Shown piece after piece: positions 16,911 through 26,949 of a stretch of DNA of 64,000 bases; position 1 is the stretch's first letter; each line of letters opens with the position of its first letter. The stretch covers positions 124,001 through 188,000 of the forward strand of contig CABXWB010000001.1 in assembly GCA_902515745.1 (NCBI GenBank), read 5' to 3'. Source of the DNA: an uncultured Alphaproteobacteria bacterium (GTDB taxonomy: Bacteria; Pseudomonadota; Alphaproteobacteria; HIMB59; GCA-002718135). Under the pieces are notes generated by a model. It did not search any database. It was given only the letters and a program-made list of their open reading frames with translations, and had not been told where the DNA came from. A program made the translations under genes and the position numbers.

Positions 16911-18161
16911 TTATTGATTAAATTCCCAAGATTCTTGGACTTGTTGTGCAGCCTCTTCAGCAGAAATAATTCCTGCAGCAAGATCAGTAGACACATCATT
17001 AACAACTCTTCCAATATCCGGACCTAAAAATTGGTCATAAAAAATTTGGTGATATTGAGAATTTCCTATGTTGTTTGCAACTTGAGCAAGTATTGGGTTA
17101 GTAATTGATTTATCCGCACCCTTTACAACTGGAAGGTAAGCACCTTTTGCAGCATCCTCATTTTGAATATCTGCTGAAACCAAGTGCATTAAAAATTCTA
17201 CAGCTGAGTCTGGTGCAGTTTTAGAAACTAACCATCCATTGATACCTCCAAGAGTATCAGCAGAATCACCAAGTGCTCCTGGAGTCATTGGCATACTAAA
17301 GATACCCATATTGTCATCTCCTAAACCTTCTCCACTTGCACTATTAGATTTTTGAGATGGATACATCCAATTACCCATAAAAGCCATTGCACATTTTCCA
17401 TCACCGAAAAATCCAGCTTGATCAGGCCAAGTATGACTTAACCAACCATCTTGAAAAGGTTCTAGTTCTACAAGTTCTAACATTTGTTCACCTGATTTAA
17501 TGTACTCAGGTCTATCCCAACCCCCATTTTCAAGTGACTCAAGGAATAATGCTTCACCACCATTTCTTATGTGTAAATGTGTCCAAATAAAATGAACCGG
17601 CCATTTATCTTTTCCACCTATACAAATTGGAGTTATACCAGCAGATTTAATTTGTTTAACTGCTGATAGTAGATCATCCCACATTTTGATACCATCAACA
17701 TCAACACCAGCTTGATTCATTAAATCTTTATTATACCACCAAGTAACTTGCGAAACATTTCTTGGCACACCAACTCTTTGTCCTTTATATACAAATGCAT
17801 TTGCAGCTGCTGCACTAAGTGTAGATAGATATTCATCAGTTATAACATCTGAAATATCTCTTAAGAAACCTGCTTCAGCTTGTGCATACATAACACCGCC
17901 ACCCCAACTATTGAATATATCTGGTCTGTCGTCAGACTGTAACATTGTTGGAAGCTTAGCTTTAAATGATTCATTTTCGAGATACATCATCTCAACTGTA
18001 TGTCCAGTTTTTGCCTCAAATTCTTCTATTGCTCTTACAAAGTTTGGATACTCTGGAGAACTTTCACCAGTTAAATGTAACCATTTAATTGTATCTGCTT
18101 GAACAGAACTAAAGAAGAATAAAGATACTGAACCTATGATAAATTTTAATAAATTTTTCAT
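16911..18161 (-). CDS. extracellular solute-binding protein of a CUT1 sugar ABC transporter
   Basis: The periplasmic sugar-binding protein (family 1, MalE/UgpB-like). A Sec signal peptide runs to about SSVQA, and the mature protein begins DTIKWLHLTGE. RPDIFNSWGGGVMYAQAEAG and MAFMGNWMYPSQ are typical of the family. The track start at 18218 adds 19 residues with no signal character. An AGGAGG at 18166-18171 sits four bases before the ATG at 18161 and only one base before the ATG at 18164, so I choose 18161 (416 residues). It is the first gene of the Thu-like operon and is divergent from a sulfatase. Confidence 0.9.
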   Translation of the reverse strand: MKNLLKFIIGSVSLFFFSSVQADTIKWLHLTGESSPEYPNFVRAIEEFEAKTGHTVEMMYLENESFKAKLPTMLQSDDRPDIFNSWGGGVMYAQAEAGFLRDISDVITDEYLSTLSAAAANAFVYKGQRVGVPRNVSQVTWWYNKDLMNQAGVDVDGIKMWDDLLSAVKQIKSAGITPICIGGKDKWPVHFIWTHLHIRNGGEALFLESLENGGWDRPEYIKSGEQMLELVELEPFQDGWLSHTWPDQAGFFGDGKCAMAFMGNWMYPSQKSNSASGEGLGDDNMGIFSMPMTPGALGDSADTLGGINGWLVSKTAPDSAVEFLMHLVSADIQNEDAAKGAYLPVVKGADKSITNPILAQVANNIGNSQYHQIFYDQFLGPDIGRVVNDVSTDLAAGIISAEEAAQQVQESWEFNQ

Positions 18162-18165
18162 CATT

Positions 18166-18171
18166 CCTCCT
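18166..18171 (-). promoter_or_regulatory. ribosome-binding site of the SBP gene
   Basis: A full AGGAGG on the minus strand precedes two adjacent ATG codons. Spacing favours the second ATG (18161). All the SBP genes here have this kind of strong Shine-Dalgarno sequence, whereas most inner operon genes have weak or none, which fits the need for a high level of binding protein. Confidence 0.8.
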
Positions 18172-18264
18172 AAATTTTTTTTATTTTTACTCAGATAAGT
18201 AATATAATCAACAACCATATTGTCTTTTTTTTAGATAAAAAACATATAAAAATTAATACTAAAA

Positions 18265-19770
18265 ATGCACAAGAAACCAAATATTTTAATCTTTAATCCA
18301 GATCAGTGGAGAGGGGACATGTTAGGATATCTTGGTTATCCTGGAGCTAAAACACCAAATTTAGATAACATTATAAATAATGATGCAATTGCATTTAAGA
18401 ATGCATTCTGCCAAGCTACAGTGTGTACTCCAAGTCGTTGTTCATTTATGACTGGTTGGTACCCACATGTTCACGGTCATAGAACGATGCATTACATGCT
18501 ACATACTGATCAAGGTGATTCGAGCATATTATCAGAATTAAAAAATAAAGATTATTTTATTTGGTGGGGTGGAAAAAATGACTTGATAGCAGGACAAGAA
18601 GGATATCGTAATCATTGTGATATTTATTTTGAACCAACAGATAATGATTTTAAAAAATGGAACTACGCTCAACAACCAGGTACTCATGGTGGAGACCTAT
18701 CATGGAGAGGTCCCAATGATGGAGATAATTATTATAGCTTCTTTAAAGGAAAATTAGATAAAAAAGATAAAGATATTTATTTCGATGATGATTGGTCCAT
18801 GGTTTATGGGGCATTAGATTTTATTGAAGATTATAAAAAAGAAAAACCATTCTGTTTATTTTTACCACTTGGATATCCACATCCACCCTATTGCGTTGAA
18901 GATCCATGGTTCTCTTCGATTGATAGAAATATAATTCCTGAAAGATATCAATACAAAACATGGGAGGACAAACCAAGTCTCTTAAAAGGAATAATGGATG
19001 GTCAACAAATGCAAAATTGGACCGATGATCGTTGGAATGAATTGCGCGCTGTTTATCTTGGTATGTGTGCAAGAGTTGATTACCAATTTGGCCTTTTAGT
19101 GAAAAAATTAAAGCAAAATAATATGTATGATAATACTTTAATTATTTTTCTATCAGATCATGGTGATTTCACTGGTGATTACAATCTCGTTGAAAAAACT
19201 CAAAATACTTTTCAAGATTGTCTGACTAATGTTCCTCTAATAATTAAACCGCCTAAAAGTGAGAACACGCTTAATGGTGTGAGTGATACAATGGTTGAAT
19301 TGATTGACGTGGCAGGTACAATATATGACTATAGCAATATAGAACCCTCATATTGGCATTTTGGAAAGAGTATTAAAAATTTTATCGATCAAAAAATTAA
19401 TAGTCATAGAGAAGAAGTATTTACTGAGGGTGGTAGACTTAGATTAGAAAGACAAGCCAGCGAAAACCAAAGCCTACAACTACCTCATGGTCTTTATTAT
19501 CCTAGAGTAAGTTTACAGGGTAAAGAAGATGAAATTTTAATGCATACCAAAGCTACAATGTGCAGAAATAAAAAATTTAAATATATAAAAAGAGCTTACG
19601 AAAAAGATGAGCTCTATAATTTAATTGAAGATCCTGGAGAAATTCATAATGTTATTGATGATAAACAATACTCATCAGAGCTTAAGAAGCTAAAAGATAA
19701 AATGTTGTCATGGTATCAAGAAACTTGTGATGTTGTTCCCTTAAAAGGTGATGAAAGAGATTTTAACTAA
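18265..19770 (+). CDS. sulfatase (formylglycine-dependent, cytoplasmic by sequence)
   Basis: A 501-residue member of the alkaline phosphatase/sulfatase superfamily that hydrolyses sulfate esters. The formylglycine site is C54 in VCTPSRCSFMTG (CxPSR signature). The N-terminal metal motif is NILIFNPDQWRGDMLGYLG, and SDHGDFTGDYNLVEK supplies the second metal-binding Asp-His. There is no signal peptide, because the catalytic domain begins within five residues of the start. It is the only plus-strand gene between 13 and 30 kb. It is divergent from the Thu-like SBP and ends four bases inside the convergent PhyH gene. The substrate is unknown, possibly a sulfated sugar. Confidence 0.93.
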   Translation: MHKKPNILIFNPDQWRGDMLGYLGYPGAKTPNLDNIINNDAIAFKNAFCQATVCTPSRCSFMTGWYPHVHGHRTMHYMLHTDQGDSSILSELKNKDYFIWWGGKNDLIAGQEGYRNHCDIYFEPTDNDFKKWNYAQQPGTHGGDLSWRGPNDGDNYYSFFKGKLDKKDKDIYFDDDWSMVYGALDFIEDYKKEKPFCLFLPLGYPHPPYCVEDPWFSSIDRNIIPERYQYKTWEDKPSLLKGIMDGQQMQNWTDDRWNELRAVYLGMCARVDYQFGLLVKKLKQNNMYDNTLIIFLSDHGDFTGDYNLVEKTQNTFQDCLTNVPLIIKPPKSENTLNGVSDTMVELIDVAGTIYDYSNIEPSYWHFGKSIKNFIDQKINSHREEVFTEGGRLRLERQASENQSLQLPHGLYYPRVSLQGKEDEILMHTKATMCRNKKFKYIKRAYEKDELYNLIEDPGEIHNVIDDKQYSSELKKLKDKMLSWYQETCDVVPLKGDERDFN

Positions 19771-20687
19771 TACAATTCATTCTCAATTCTAGTAAGCCAA
19801 TAATCAATATCTAAATTTTTATTACCAGTGAGCATTCTCCAGAACTTAATTGTATTGATTTTATCTAATCGATTTGTATCTGCCTCTTGCCAAGGATATG
19901 ATTTCATTAAAATATCATTGACTGTTTTTTCTTGATTTTCATCTGTCCAATACAATGCTTTATTAGGAAGTGGTTTATATTTTTTTTCAGGATCCCATAA
20001 TAATTCCTGTTTTTCTGTTGGTTGCAATCTAACTTTGAACATGTACCTAATTTCATCTGAAAAATTAACACCTGCACCATGCCACAAGCCATTATGAAAA
20101 ATCCCAATTGTACCTGCCTTACAAACTATATTTTTCTGTCCTTTAATATTTTGGTATTTAGCAATTCCCATTTCGTTTACAATTCTGAGATGTGTACCAG
20201 GATGATATCTTGTGCCACCCATTTCTTTTGTAACATCAGTTGGGAAATAGAATAATTGAATATCAAATGTAATTCTTGGATCAATTGTGCTGTCTTGATG
20301 ATTAACTTGAGACATCTGTCTTTGATTAGTTTTTTTAAAGTATTTTGTTGGGAATGTTAGATGAAGAAATTGATGATCAACTACAGACTCAGATCCAACT
20401 AAACTATTAATTGCTCCTGCTACAACTTCATTTTGGAAAATTTTTTCTAAAGGAGATTTGTGTTGATACGCATTCTTGAGTGGTGTTCCTGCAGGAATTC
20501 TTGGAATGCTGCTAGAGGCTTTAATATTTTGAAAATACTTTTGCATATTATCGACGTTTTCAATATCGGTATGTCCAATATCGTTTAAAAATTCTTTATT
20601 AGTTTCATTATCTATTAATCCATCAAAAAATAAGCATCCACTATTAGCAAACTCTGCCATTTGCTCGGTTGATAATAATTGTACCAT
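19767..20687 (-). CDS. phytanoyl-CoA dioxygenase (PhyH) family Fe(II)/2-oxoglutarate oxygenase
   Basis: A 306-residue PhyH-type dioxygenase. The iron-binding HxD is HQDST in the middle, and the distal His is in HNGLWHGAGVNFS, followed by the Arg-containing MFKVRLQPT that binds 2-oxoglutarate. The family hydroxylates small molecules at unactivated carbons, often leading to dealkylation. It is the last gene of the nine-gene transporter-sulfatase operon, one base after the 92-aa gene. I infer a role in tailoring or demethylating the imported compound. The true substrate cannot be read from the sequence. Confidence 0.85.
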   Translation of the reverse strand: MVQLLSTEQMAEFANSGCLFFDGLIDNETNKEFLNDIGHTDIENVDNMQKYFQNIKASSSIPRIPAGTPLKNAYQHKSPLEKIFQNEVVAGAINSLVGSESVVDHQFLHLTFPTKYFKKTNQRQMSQVNHQDSTIDPRITFDIQLFYFPTDVTKEMGGTRYHPGTHLRIVNEMGIAKYQNIKGQKNIVCKAGTIGIFHNGLWHGAGVNFSDEIRYMFKVRLQPTEKQELLWDPEKKYKPLPNKALYWTDENQEKTVNDILMKSYPWQEADTNRLDKINTIKFWRMLTGNKNLDIDYWLTRIENELY

Positions 20688-20688
20688 C

Positions 20689-20967
20689 TTAAAAATCTCC
20701 TTCTTCTATTTTTTCAAAAAAAAATTCATGTTTTAAATATGAAGTCCTAAATTCCTCTCCTGGATGCTCTGGGATGGCTTGACTTGATTGAAATAATCTC
20801 CACCCATCTAATAATGCGTCGAGCCCCGTAGGATAAGGAGGCTCGTCACTATCACCTGTCATATGGAGTTTTTGACCAGTACCATCAAAAGTAGCCCATG
20901 AAATAACTTCTGCTTCTAGACTTGGGAACTTTAAATAAAGAACTAAAACTTTTTGTCTTTTGGGCAT
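20689..20967 (-). CDS. unknown 92-aa protein in the sulfatase operon
   Basis: I do not recognise the family. The product is a compact cytoplasmic protein with no signal peptide. It has an initial hydrophobic beta strand (KVLVLYLKFPS), a Trp-containing middle (LDGWRLFQSSQ), conserved-looking turns (PEHPGEEFRTSYLKHEFFFE) and an acidic end. It starts at the base after the upstream sulfatase stop and is followed one base later by the PhyH gene, so it is firmly within the operon. By size and pattern it could be a small accessory or substrate-binding subunit for the dioxygenase or sulfatase, but that is a guess. Confidence 0.75.
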   Translation of the reverse strand: MPKRQKVLVLYLKFPSLEAEVISWATFDGTGQKLHMTGDSDEPPYPTGLDALLDGWRLFQSSQAIPEHPGEEFRTSYLKHEFFFEKIEEGDF

Positions 20968-22479
20968 TTAATTTTCTTTAAAATAATTTTTTAATAATTC
21001 TTTTGGTGGATCATATGTTTTAATTTCACTCAGCATAAGATTTTTATATTTGTTTATTAAATCCTCATCATTAATAGGATGTAGTTGGCCGGGATCTTCC
21101 TTCAAATTATAAAGTGCGCATTTAGTATCTTCTAGTGATTTATGTGGATCTGATTTTCTAAGAATTCTGTTAACTTTCATGACTGGAATATTCTTAGTAA
21201 AGTTAAACGGTTCATGCATAGTAGCAGTTTGCAATTCTTCATGTGAAAAAAATTGCCTCATATTTGTTGGCATCAATGTATACTGAAATCTACTTCTATC
21301 GTATTGATCAAAATTTTCTGGGAAATGAAAATATGAATAGTCTCCATCAGAAATGTTTATACCCCCACCCCAGTATCCATACAAAGCGAAATGTTCATTT
21401 TCACTATCTTTATCTAAAAAGTTTAGTAATGATTTGCCTTTAACTTCTTTAGGAAGATTATGACCGTGCATTGTCATGAATGTTGGCATCAGATCAATGT
21501 TTTGAGTTACAACATTTCTTTGCTCTCCCGAATATTGTTTGTATTCAGGGTGATAAAAATAGAAAGGTATATTTGCAATTTCATTATACAATGGCATTCT
21601 ATTTTTAGCCCACCAATCATGTTCTCCAAGCATGAAGCCATGATCAGTTGTTAAGATTAATGCAGTGTCATTCCATAAGTTATTTTCATCAAAATAATCT
21701 AAAATAGTACCAAGCAAATAATCACATAGTCCAACTAAAGCAATGTAATTGGCTTTTAACTCTGCAACCTCATCATCTGTCTCTTTGACTCTGTCATACT
21801 GAGGCCAATCTAATCTTGGGCCTGTATAATTTGTTTTTAATTTCTCTCTAAATCGCTCTGGTGCAAAAAAAGGTTCATGAGGATCAAAGGTTTCTAGTTG
21901 AAGAAACCAATTATCAGCATCTTTATTAATATTGATAAAGTCTAAACCAGATTCAAAGCATTTAACCGAAGGAAAATCTTTTTCATCTTTAATAAACTCA
22001 CTATTGATTGCATAATGATAGTATCCTGTTTCTCTATTAGTTAAATTTAATTGAGATTGATGATATTTTTCTCTTAATTTTTCAAGCGGTGGTTGTACCA
22101 TGGCTTTCCATGGGTCGCTTTCTTGTCCTCTAATAAAATCCCAAGAATTAAATCGATTATGATAAGTTGCACCGCCATCCTCAAAATAATGATAATGATC
22201 AGTTACTAGATGAGTGTATGTATCATTAAGACGTAAAATTTCTGGAAATGAATTATCAAATGGTTCTAGTGGTCCCCATGCACGATGCAAAAAACTTAAT
22301 CGTCCTGAATGCATGTCTCTTCTTGCAGGCATACAAGGCATACTACCAATATAATGATTATTAAATTGGACTGATTTTTCTGCTAATCGATTAAAATTTG
22401 GCGTTTCAATATATTTACCACCATAAGAATTTAACATTCTTTTATTTAATGAATCAAATAAAAGGAAAACTGTTTTCAT
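20968..22479 (-). CDS. sulfatase (CxPxR type, no signal peptide)
   Basis: A 503-residue sulfatase whose formylglycine cysteine is C49 in MPCMPARRDMHSGR. Its N-terminus VFLLFDSLNKRMLNSYGG differs from its neighbours. TTDHGFMLGEHDWWAKN gives the second metal site. The C-terminal half has LYNLKEDPGQLHPI, the usual end-domain motif. Fourth in a tandem run of four sulfatase genes, it is 30 bases after the previous one and directly abuts the 92-aa gene. The cytoplasmic location is inferred from the missing signal peptide. Confidence 0.92.
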   Translation of the reverse strand: MKTVFLLFDSLNKRMLNSYGGKYIETPNFNRLAEKSVQFNNHYIGSMPCMPARRDMHSGRLSFLHRAWGPLEPFDNSFPEILRLNDTYTHLVTDHYHYFEDGGATYHNRFNSWDFIRGQESDPWKAMVQPPLEKLREKYHQSQLNLTNRETGYYHYAINSEFIKDEKDFPSVKCFESGLDFININKDADNWFLQLETFDPHEPFFAPERFREKLKTNYTGPRLDWPQYDRVKETDDEVAELKANYIALVGLCDYLLGTILDYFDENNLWNDTALILTTDHGFMLGEHDWWAKNRMPLYNEIANIPFYFYHPEYKQYSGEQRNVVTQNIDLMPTFMTMHGHNLPKEVKGKSLLNFLDKDSENEHFALYGYWGGGINISDGDYSYFHFPENFDQYDRSRFQYTLMPTNMRQFFSHEELQTATMHEPFNFTKNIPVMKVNRILRKSDPHKSLEDTKCALYNLKEDPGQLHPINDEDLINKYKNLMLSEIKTYDPPKELLKNYFKEN

Positions 22480-22509
22480 GGAAATAGATTAATATGAAAT
22501 AAATAATTA

Positions 22510-23877
22510 TTAAAGTTTTTTCTTTAATCGATGAAAAGAATCAGGATTTAATCCCATTTGACCAGGATTATTTACATTGTTAGCTTTTTTAATTTTGGAT
22601 GTAATATTTTCAACTTTTTGAATTTTGTTTTTAATCTTTTTTCTTAATGAGGCTGTAATTTCATCATAAGTACTAATGCCAATTAGATTATTTAATTCAT
22701 ATGGATCGGCATCAAGATCATAAAGGTTTGTTTCAGTGTATTGGTTAGATGAAGGTTTATCACTCCCATTAGAATCATGATCAGCAATACAATATTTCCA
22801 TTTTTCAGTTCTTAGGCTTCTAGCTAATTGACTTTCGCTAATTTGAATAAAAATTTCGTTTTCCCATTTTTTGGAAGTTTTATTTACCAAAGGCAATACT
22901 GATCTACCATCACAATGAGAAGTGTTTTTAACTTTTGCCAAGTCCAATATTGTTGCATGAATATCTAGAATGTTAGTTAGTTCTTTTATACGTCCACCTT
23001 GCTGAAAAACATTTCCTATCAAAGACGTAGGAACCCGTATTGAACTTTCATGACATGAACGTTTATATTCTCTATTTCGTGTTTTAAAATTATTTCCATG
23101 ATCAGATGTAAAAATAATTGCACTATCATCAAATAATTTTAAACTTTTGATGACATCAATCATTCTGCCATAAGCTTCATCTATTCTCTTCACCATTCCA
23201 TAGTAACCACCTAAATGCCGAGGAGAAGATCCAACTAGAGATGAAAGATCTGGTGGTGACCACTTACCTGTGTATTTTTCTCTGTATCCAATAGGTGGTG
23301 GATAATCATCTGTATTATTTTGATGATGTGGCTCAATAAGAGAAACGAAAAGAAAAAATGGTTTTTTTTGATTTAGTTTTATAAAATTTATAGCTGCATC
23401 AGTTATTGCATCAACTCTATATCCTGGAAGAAATACTTTTTTATTTTGTCCATCGTAAACATATGTTTCATAAGCATCAGATGTAAATTCTAATAGATTT
23501 GATCCTAACCAATAATCATAACCACCTCTATCCTCTTTTTTAACTGGTTCAGAAGAGCCAAGGTGCCACTTTCCAATATATCCAGTAGCATATCCTTCTT
23601 TGGATAAATATTTTGCTAGAGTTTTAATATTTTTTTTTAAAGGTATTCTATTTTTAAAACATCCAGTTTTTGTTGCATACATTCCTGATTGTAATGAAGC
23701 TCTTGCAGGCCCACAAACTGGTTGACATGTAAATGAATTATAAAGATGTGTAGCTTCGACTGCATAATGATCGAAGTTCTCCATCAAGGATAATGGATTG
23801 CCATGTAAACCAGAAGTATCCCAGCGTTGTTGATCAGTGAAAAATACAATAATATTTGGTTTAGATTTAATATTCAT
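22510..23877 (-). CDS. sulfatase (CGPAR type, no signal peptide)
   Basis: A 455-residue sulfatase with the active-site cysteine C55 in QPVCGPARASLQSGMY and the metal motif NIIVFFTDQQRWD. GYIGKWHLG and TSDHGNNFKTRNREYKRS supply further active-site residues. LYDLDADPYELNNLIG marks the C-terminal domain. It lies between two other sulfatase genes, 12 bases after the upstream one. The four operon sulfatases differ clearly around the active site, which suggests different sulfate positions or sugars instead of recent tandem duplication. Confidence 0.93.
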   Translation of the reverse strand: MNIKSKPNIIVFFTDQQRWDTSGLHGNPLSLMENFDHYAVEATHLYNSFTCQPVCGPARASLQSGMYATKTGCFKNRIPLKKNIKTLAKYLSKEGYATGYIGKWHLGSSEPVKKEDRGGYDYWLGSNLLEFTSDAYETYVYDGQNKKVFLPGYRVDAITDAAINFIKLNQKKPFFLFVSLIEPHHQNNTDDYPPPIGYREKYTGKWSPPDLSSLVGSSPRHLGGYYGMVKRIDEAYGRMIDVIKSLKLFDDSAIIFTSDHGNNFKTRNREYKRSCHESSIRVPTSLIGNVFQQGGRIKELTNILDIHATILDLAKVKNTSHCDGRSVLPLVNKTSKKWENEIFIQISESQLARSLRTEKWKYCIADHDSNGSDKPSSNQYTETNLYDLDADPYELNNLIGISTYDEITASLRKKIKNKIQKVENITSKIKKANNVNNPGQMGLNPDSFHRLKKKL

Positions 23878-23889
23878 TATGATTTAGAT

Positions 23890-25389
23890 TTATTTACTAA
23901 AAGGTTTTCCTTTATATTTCCTAAGATTGTCAGCATGTTTTTTTCTGTCTGTTTTTTCAAGACGCTCAACATATGTATTCCAGACTTTTGAATAAATATT
24001 TGCATGATGAGGACCGCCTTCTCTAATTACACCTTGAAGAGGGTCTCCTCTATCAGCCTCATACATATTTTCTTCAATCCACTCATCGATTAAAAACATT
24101 CCATGCGCTACGAGATCTTTATGCTGATCTGCTAGGTTATTCAACTCATGCGGATCCTTTTCAATATCGAAAAGCATATATTTTGGAAAATCTTTTAATC
24201 CAGTATCGTACGTTCTTATCAGTAACCAATTATCCCATCTTACAGATCTTTGACAACTCCAAGCACCATGACTAATAACTAAATAATCTCTTCCATTTGA
24301 TGATTTACTATTAGTTAAATTTTCAGTGAAATTAATACCGTCCCATCTGTCAGGTTGTGAAGATGAAGTAATTTGAGAAATAGTTGACGTTAAATCTAAA
24401 TTATAAAATTTATTTTCTACAGTACTTCCTTCATTTGTATCTGTTATCCCCGGCCATCTAATTATTAATGGAACTCTATTAGTTATATGATCAGCTGTTT
24501 GGTGATCTCCCCACACATTTAACTCGCCTTGATTTTCTCCGTGGTCTGCTGAAATAATTATTGCCGTATCATCCCAAAGATTCATTTTTTTTAAATCTTC
24601 AAAAACTTTATTTAAATAAAAATCTGCGTATTTAATTCCAGTATCATATGCATCAATTTGTTCTTTAGCATCAGAAGTATTTTTAATTTCACCCACTCCC
24701 ATTGTATACTTTCCTCCAAGATCTTCATTAAATCCTGGAACTTCTCTAGCGCTATGCGGTCCGAAACTATTCCTTTGTTTTTTAATTAATTCTTCTGTCA
24801 CCCATTCTTCGATAGGATCATCTTTAAAAGGATTTCCAAAGTCTTCAGGCGTATCATACGGAGTATGAGGATCCCACATATTTACATGTAAGAACCAATT
24901 TTCTTTTTCTCCATTATTATCTAACCACTTTTTTATAACAGGGTAGACTTCATCAGCATTTTCTAAACCACCTTTTCCCGTGTCATATGTTTCCGTAAAA
25001 CCAAACCAAACTTGATAAGCTGTATGTCTTTCAGGGAAAGGACTGATACTTGCTGTATAATATCCTGCATCTCGAAGAACTTTTCCGAGAGATGTAAAAG
25101 CATATTCTCCTCTTAAACCTCCTTTAAATTCTCTATTCCAAATATTTTTTCTAGGAGCAATATCAGAGAATTCACCACCATGATTAACAACTCCAGTTTT
25201 GAAACCAAAATTACCTCCAAACAAAGCAGTTCTACTTGGTAGGCAAGGTGTGTCAGTCGAATAAAAATTTGTAAACTTAACCCCTTCTTTTGCTATTGCG
25301 TCAATGGTAGGAGATGTATTTCTGTGATAACCATAACATCCCAAGTGATCAGGTCTTAAAGAGTCTATGTCTACGTATAAAATTCTCAT
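23890..25389 (-). CDS. sulfatase (CLPSR type, no signal peptide)
   Basis: A 499-residue sulfatase with C49 in DTPCLPSRTALFGG as the predicted formylglycine site. The N-terminus RILYVDIDSLRPDHLGCYGY carries the usual two acidic metal ligands (DID...D), a more canonical form than in the neighbouring DQ-type enzymes. ISADHGENQGELNVWGDHQ gives the second metal site, and the C-terminal YMLFDIEKDPHELNNLA is typical. It is second in the four-sulfatase run, 16 bases after the previous gene. No signal peptide is seen. Confidence 0.93.
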   Translation of the reverse strand: MRILYVDIDSLRPDHLGCYGYHRNTSPTIDAIAKEGVKFTNFYSTDTPCLPSRTALFGGNFGFKTGVVNHGGEFSDIAPRKNIWNREFKGGLRGEYAFTSLGKVLRDAGYYTASISPFPERHTAYQVWFGFTETYDTGKGGLENADEVYPVIKKWLDNNGEKENWFLHVNMWDPHTPYDTPEDFGNPFKDDPIEEWVTEELIKKQRNSFGPHSAREVPGFNEDLGGKYTMGVGEIKNTSDAKEQIDAYDTGIKYADFYLNKVFEDLKKMNLWDDTAIIISADHGENQGELNVWGDHQTADHITNRVPLIIRWPGITDTNEGSTVENKFYNLDLTSTISQITSSSQPDRWDGINFTENLTNSKSSNGRDYLVISHGAWSCQRSVRWDNWLLIRTYDTGLKDFPKYMLFDIEKDPHELNNLADQHKDLVAHGMFLIDEWIEENMYEADRGDPLQGVIREGGPHHANIYSKVWNTYVERLEKTDRKKHADNLRKYKGKPFSK

Positions 25390-25405
25390 CTTTATCCTTT
25401 CTTAA

Positions 25406-26947
25406 TTAAGCGCCTGAAACTCTTTTCATTTTTGATGTTTCATCTTTTAATGTGGCTTGTGCAAACTTAAATAATAAATCTTTTTTTAATGTTTGTGCAT
25501 TCGTGTTATCCCATAAATTATTATATTCGTTTGGATCATTTTCTAAATCAAAAAGTTCACCGTAGTTAGCTTCTCGGTAAATAGAAATTTTATAGTTATC
25601 ATTTATGTAAGTTTTTAAATGTGGCATTCTTGGATTATGTCTATTTTCAACAAATATATGTGAACGGATACTTTCCTTGTTGCCATAAAATACATCCGTT
25701 TGATCCACTCCTTGCATTTGACTTGGTATATCAATGCCCGCAACTTTTAAAAATGTTGGCGCAAGATCAACTAAACTTAACAAAGATGATGATGAAGAAT
25801 TTTCAGGTACTTTACCAGGCCATCTAACAATAAAGGGTAAGCGGAGCATATCTTCATAGTGGAAAGGTCCTTTAGCAATTAAACCATGCTGTCCTATAAA
25901 GTGACCATGATCAGTAGTAAAAATAATTATGGTATTATCAAGTTCACCCATTTGATCTAACTTATTAATTATTTTTCCAATATTCTTATCCATAAAACTA
26001 ACCATGCCATAATAAATAGCCATGTCTTTCTTTAATTCTTCCATAGGATACAGATGACTCATGCATCCATGAGCGTTAAATGGTGAATGCCAATTTTCGA
26101 AATCAGGATTTGTTGTTTGTGTTTTTCCAAAATGTGGTGGATTTAATTCGTGTTCACCTTCTTTTAACGTGCCAGGTGACATGTCTTCTGAATTATACAT
26201 TGATGCCCATGGTTCACTTAATACATACGGTGGATGTGGATCTTGAAAACTTGTCCAAAGAAAAAATGGCTTGTCATCTTTTTGTTGATCTAAAAATTCA
26301 ATTGATCTTTCGGCTGTCCAATTTGTGTAGTGATGTTTTTCGTCTAACTTCCAAACCCTATCCGGTCTCGCCCAGTAGTCATATTCACGAGCAATAGGAG
26401 GGGCGTATTTAGAAGTTTCACCAGGTACTGGTTGAAAATACTCTTTCCAATCACTAAGACCGTTTTGTTCCATCCAAATTGCATAATGTTGACCTACATG
26501 ACTTTCATCTGCATGATTACGTGCTAGCTCAATATGTTCAAAGCCATACCAAGGTCCTTTAAAATTTTTCCAAAATTCTAAATCTCTTAAAGTTGGTTGT
26601 CCTTCTATAGATACCTGACCTGGAACTGAAGTTAATGGCTGGAAATGTGCTTTACCAATTAAACCAGTAGAGTAACCATTTTTGTATAAAAGTTCTCCAA
26701 TAGTTTCTACTTCTTCATCTAATTTTACACCAATTGTCCACGCTCCATGAGAGGAAGGATATTGCCCAGTAATAATACTTGCTCTTGATGGTGTACAAAC
26801 TGGTGATGGACAATAAGCTCTTGTAAAATTCATTCCTTCATCACAAAGCTTATCTAAATACGGTGTTTGTATTTTTGAATTAAATTTTCCTATTGTATCA
26901 TGATGCTGTTGATCTGAAGTTATTAATAAAATATTAGGTCTTTTCAT
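25406..26947 (-). CDS. sulfatase (CTPSR type, no signal peptide)
   Basis: A 513-residue sulfatase with C51 in SPVCTPSRASIITGQYP. The N-terminus is NILLITSDQQHHDTIG. GLIGKAHF and TTDHGHFIGQHGLIAKGPFHYEDMLRLPF carry the conserved Lys and metal ligands. It is the first enzyme gene after the transporter, two bases after the MalG-type permease stop, so uptake and desulfation are genetically linked. The protein begins at the fold itself, with no export signal. Confidence 0.94.
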   Translation of the reverse strand: MKRPNILLITSDQQHHDTIGKFNSKIQTPYLDKLCDEGMNFTRAYCPSPVCTPSRASIITGQYPSSHGAWTIGVKLDEEVETIGELLYKNGYSTGLIGKAHFQPLTSVPGQVSIEGQPTLRDLEFWKNFKGPWYGFEHIELARNHADESHVGQHYAIWMEQNGLSDWKEYFQPVPGETSKYAPPIAREYDYWARPDRVWKLDEKHHYTNWTAERSIEFLDQQKDDKPFFLWTSFQDPHPPYVLSEPWASMYNSEDMSPGTLKEGEHELNPPHFGKTQTTNPDFENWHSPFNAHGCMSHLYPMEELKKDMAIYYGMVSFMDKNIGKIINKLDQMGELDNTIIIFTTDHGHFIGQHGLIAKGPFHYEDMLRLPFIVRWPGKVPENSSSSSLLSLVDLAPTFLKVAGIDIPSQMQGVDQTDVFYGNKESIRSHIFVENRHNPRMPHLKTYINDNYKISIYREANYGELFDLENDPNEYNNLWDNTNAQTLKKDLLFKFAQATLKDETSKMKRVSGA

Positions 26948-26949
26948 GT

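Noticed and set aside
26080-26397. 105-aa plus-strand ORF antisense to a sulfatase gene
   Set aside because: A shadow of the sulfatase coding strand, with no coding logic or context.
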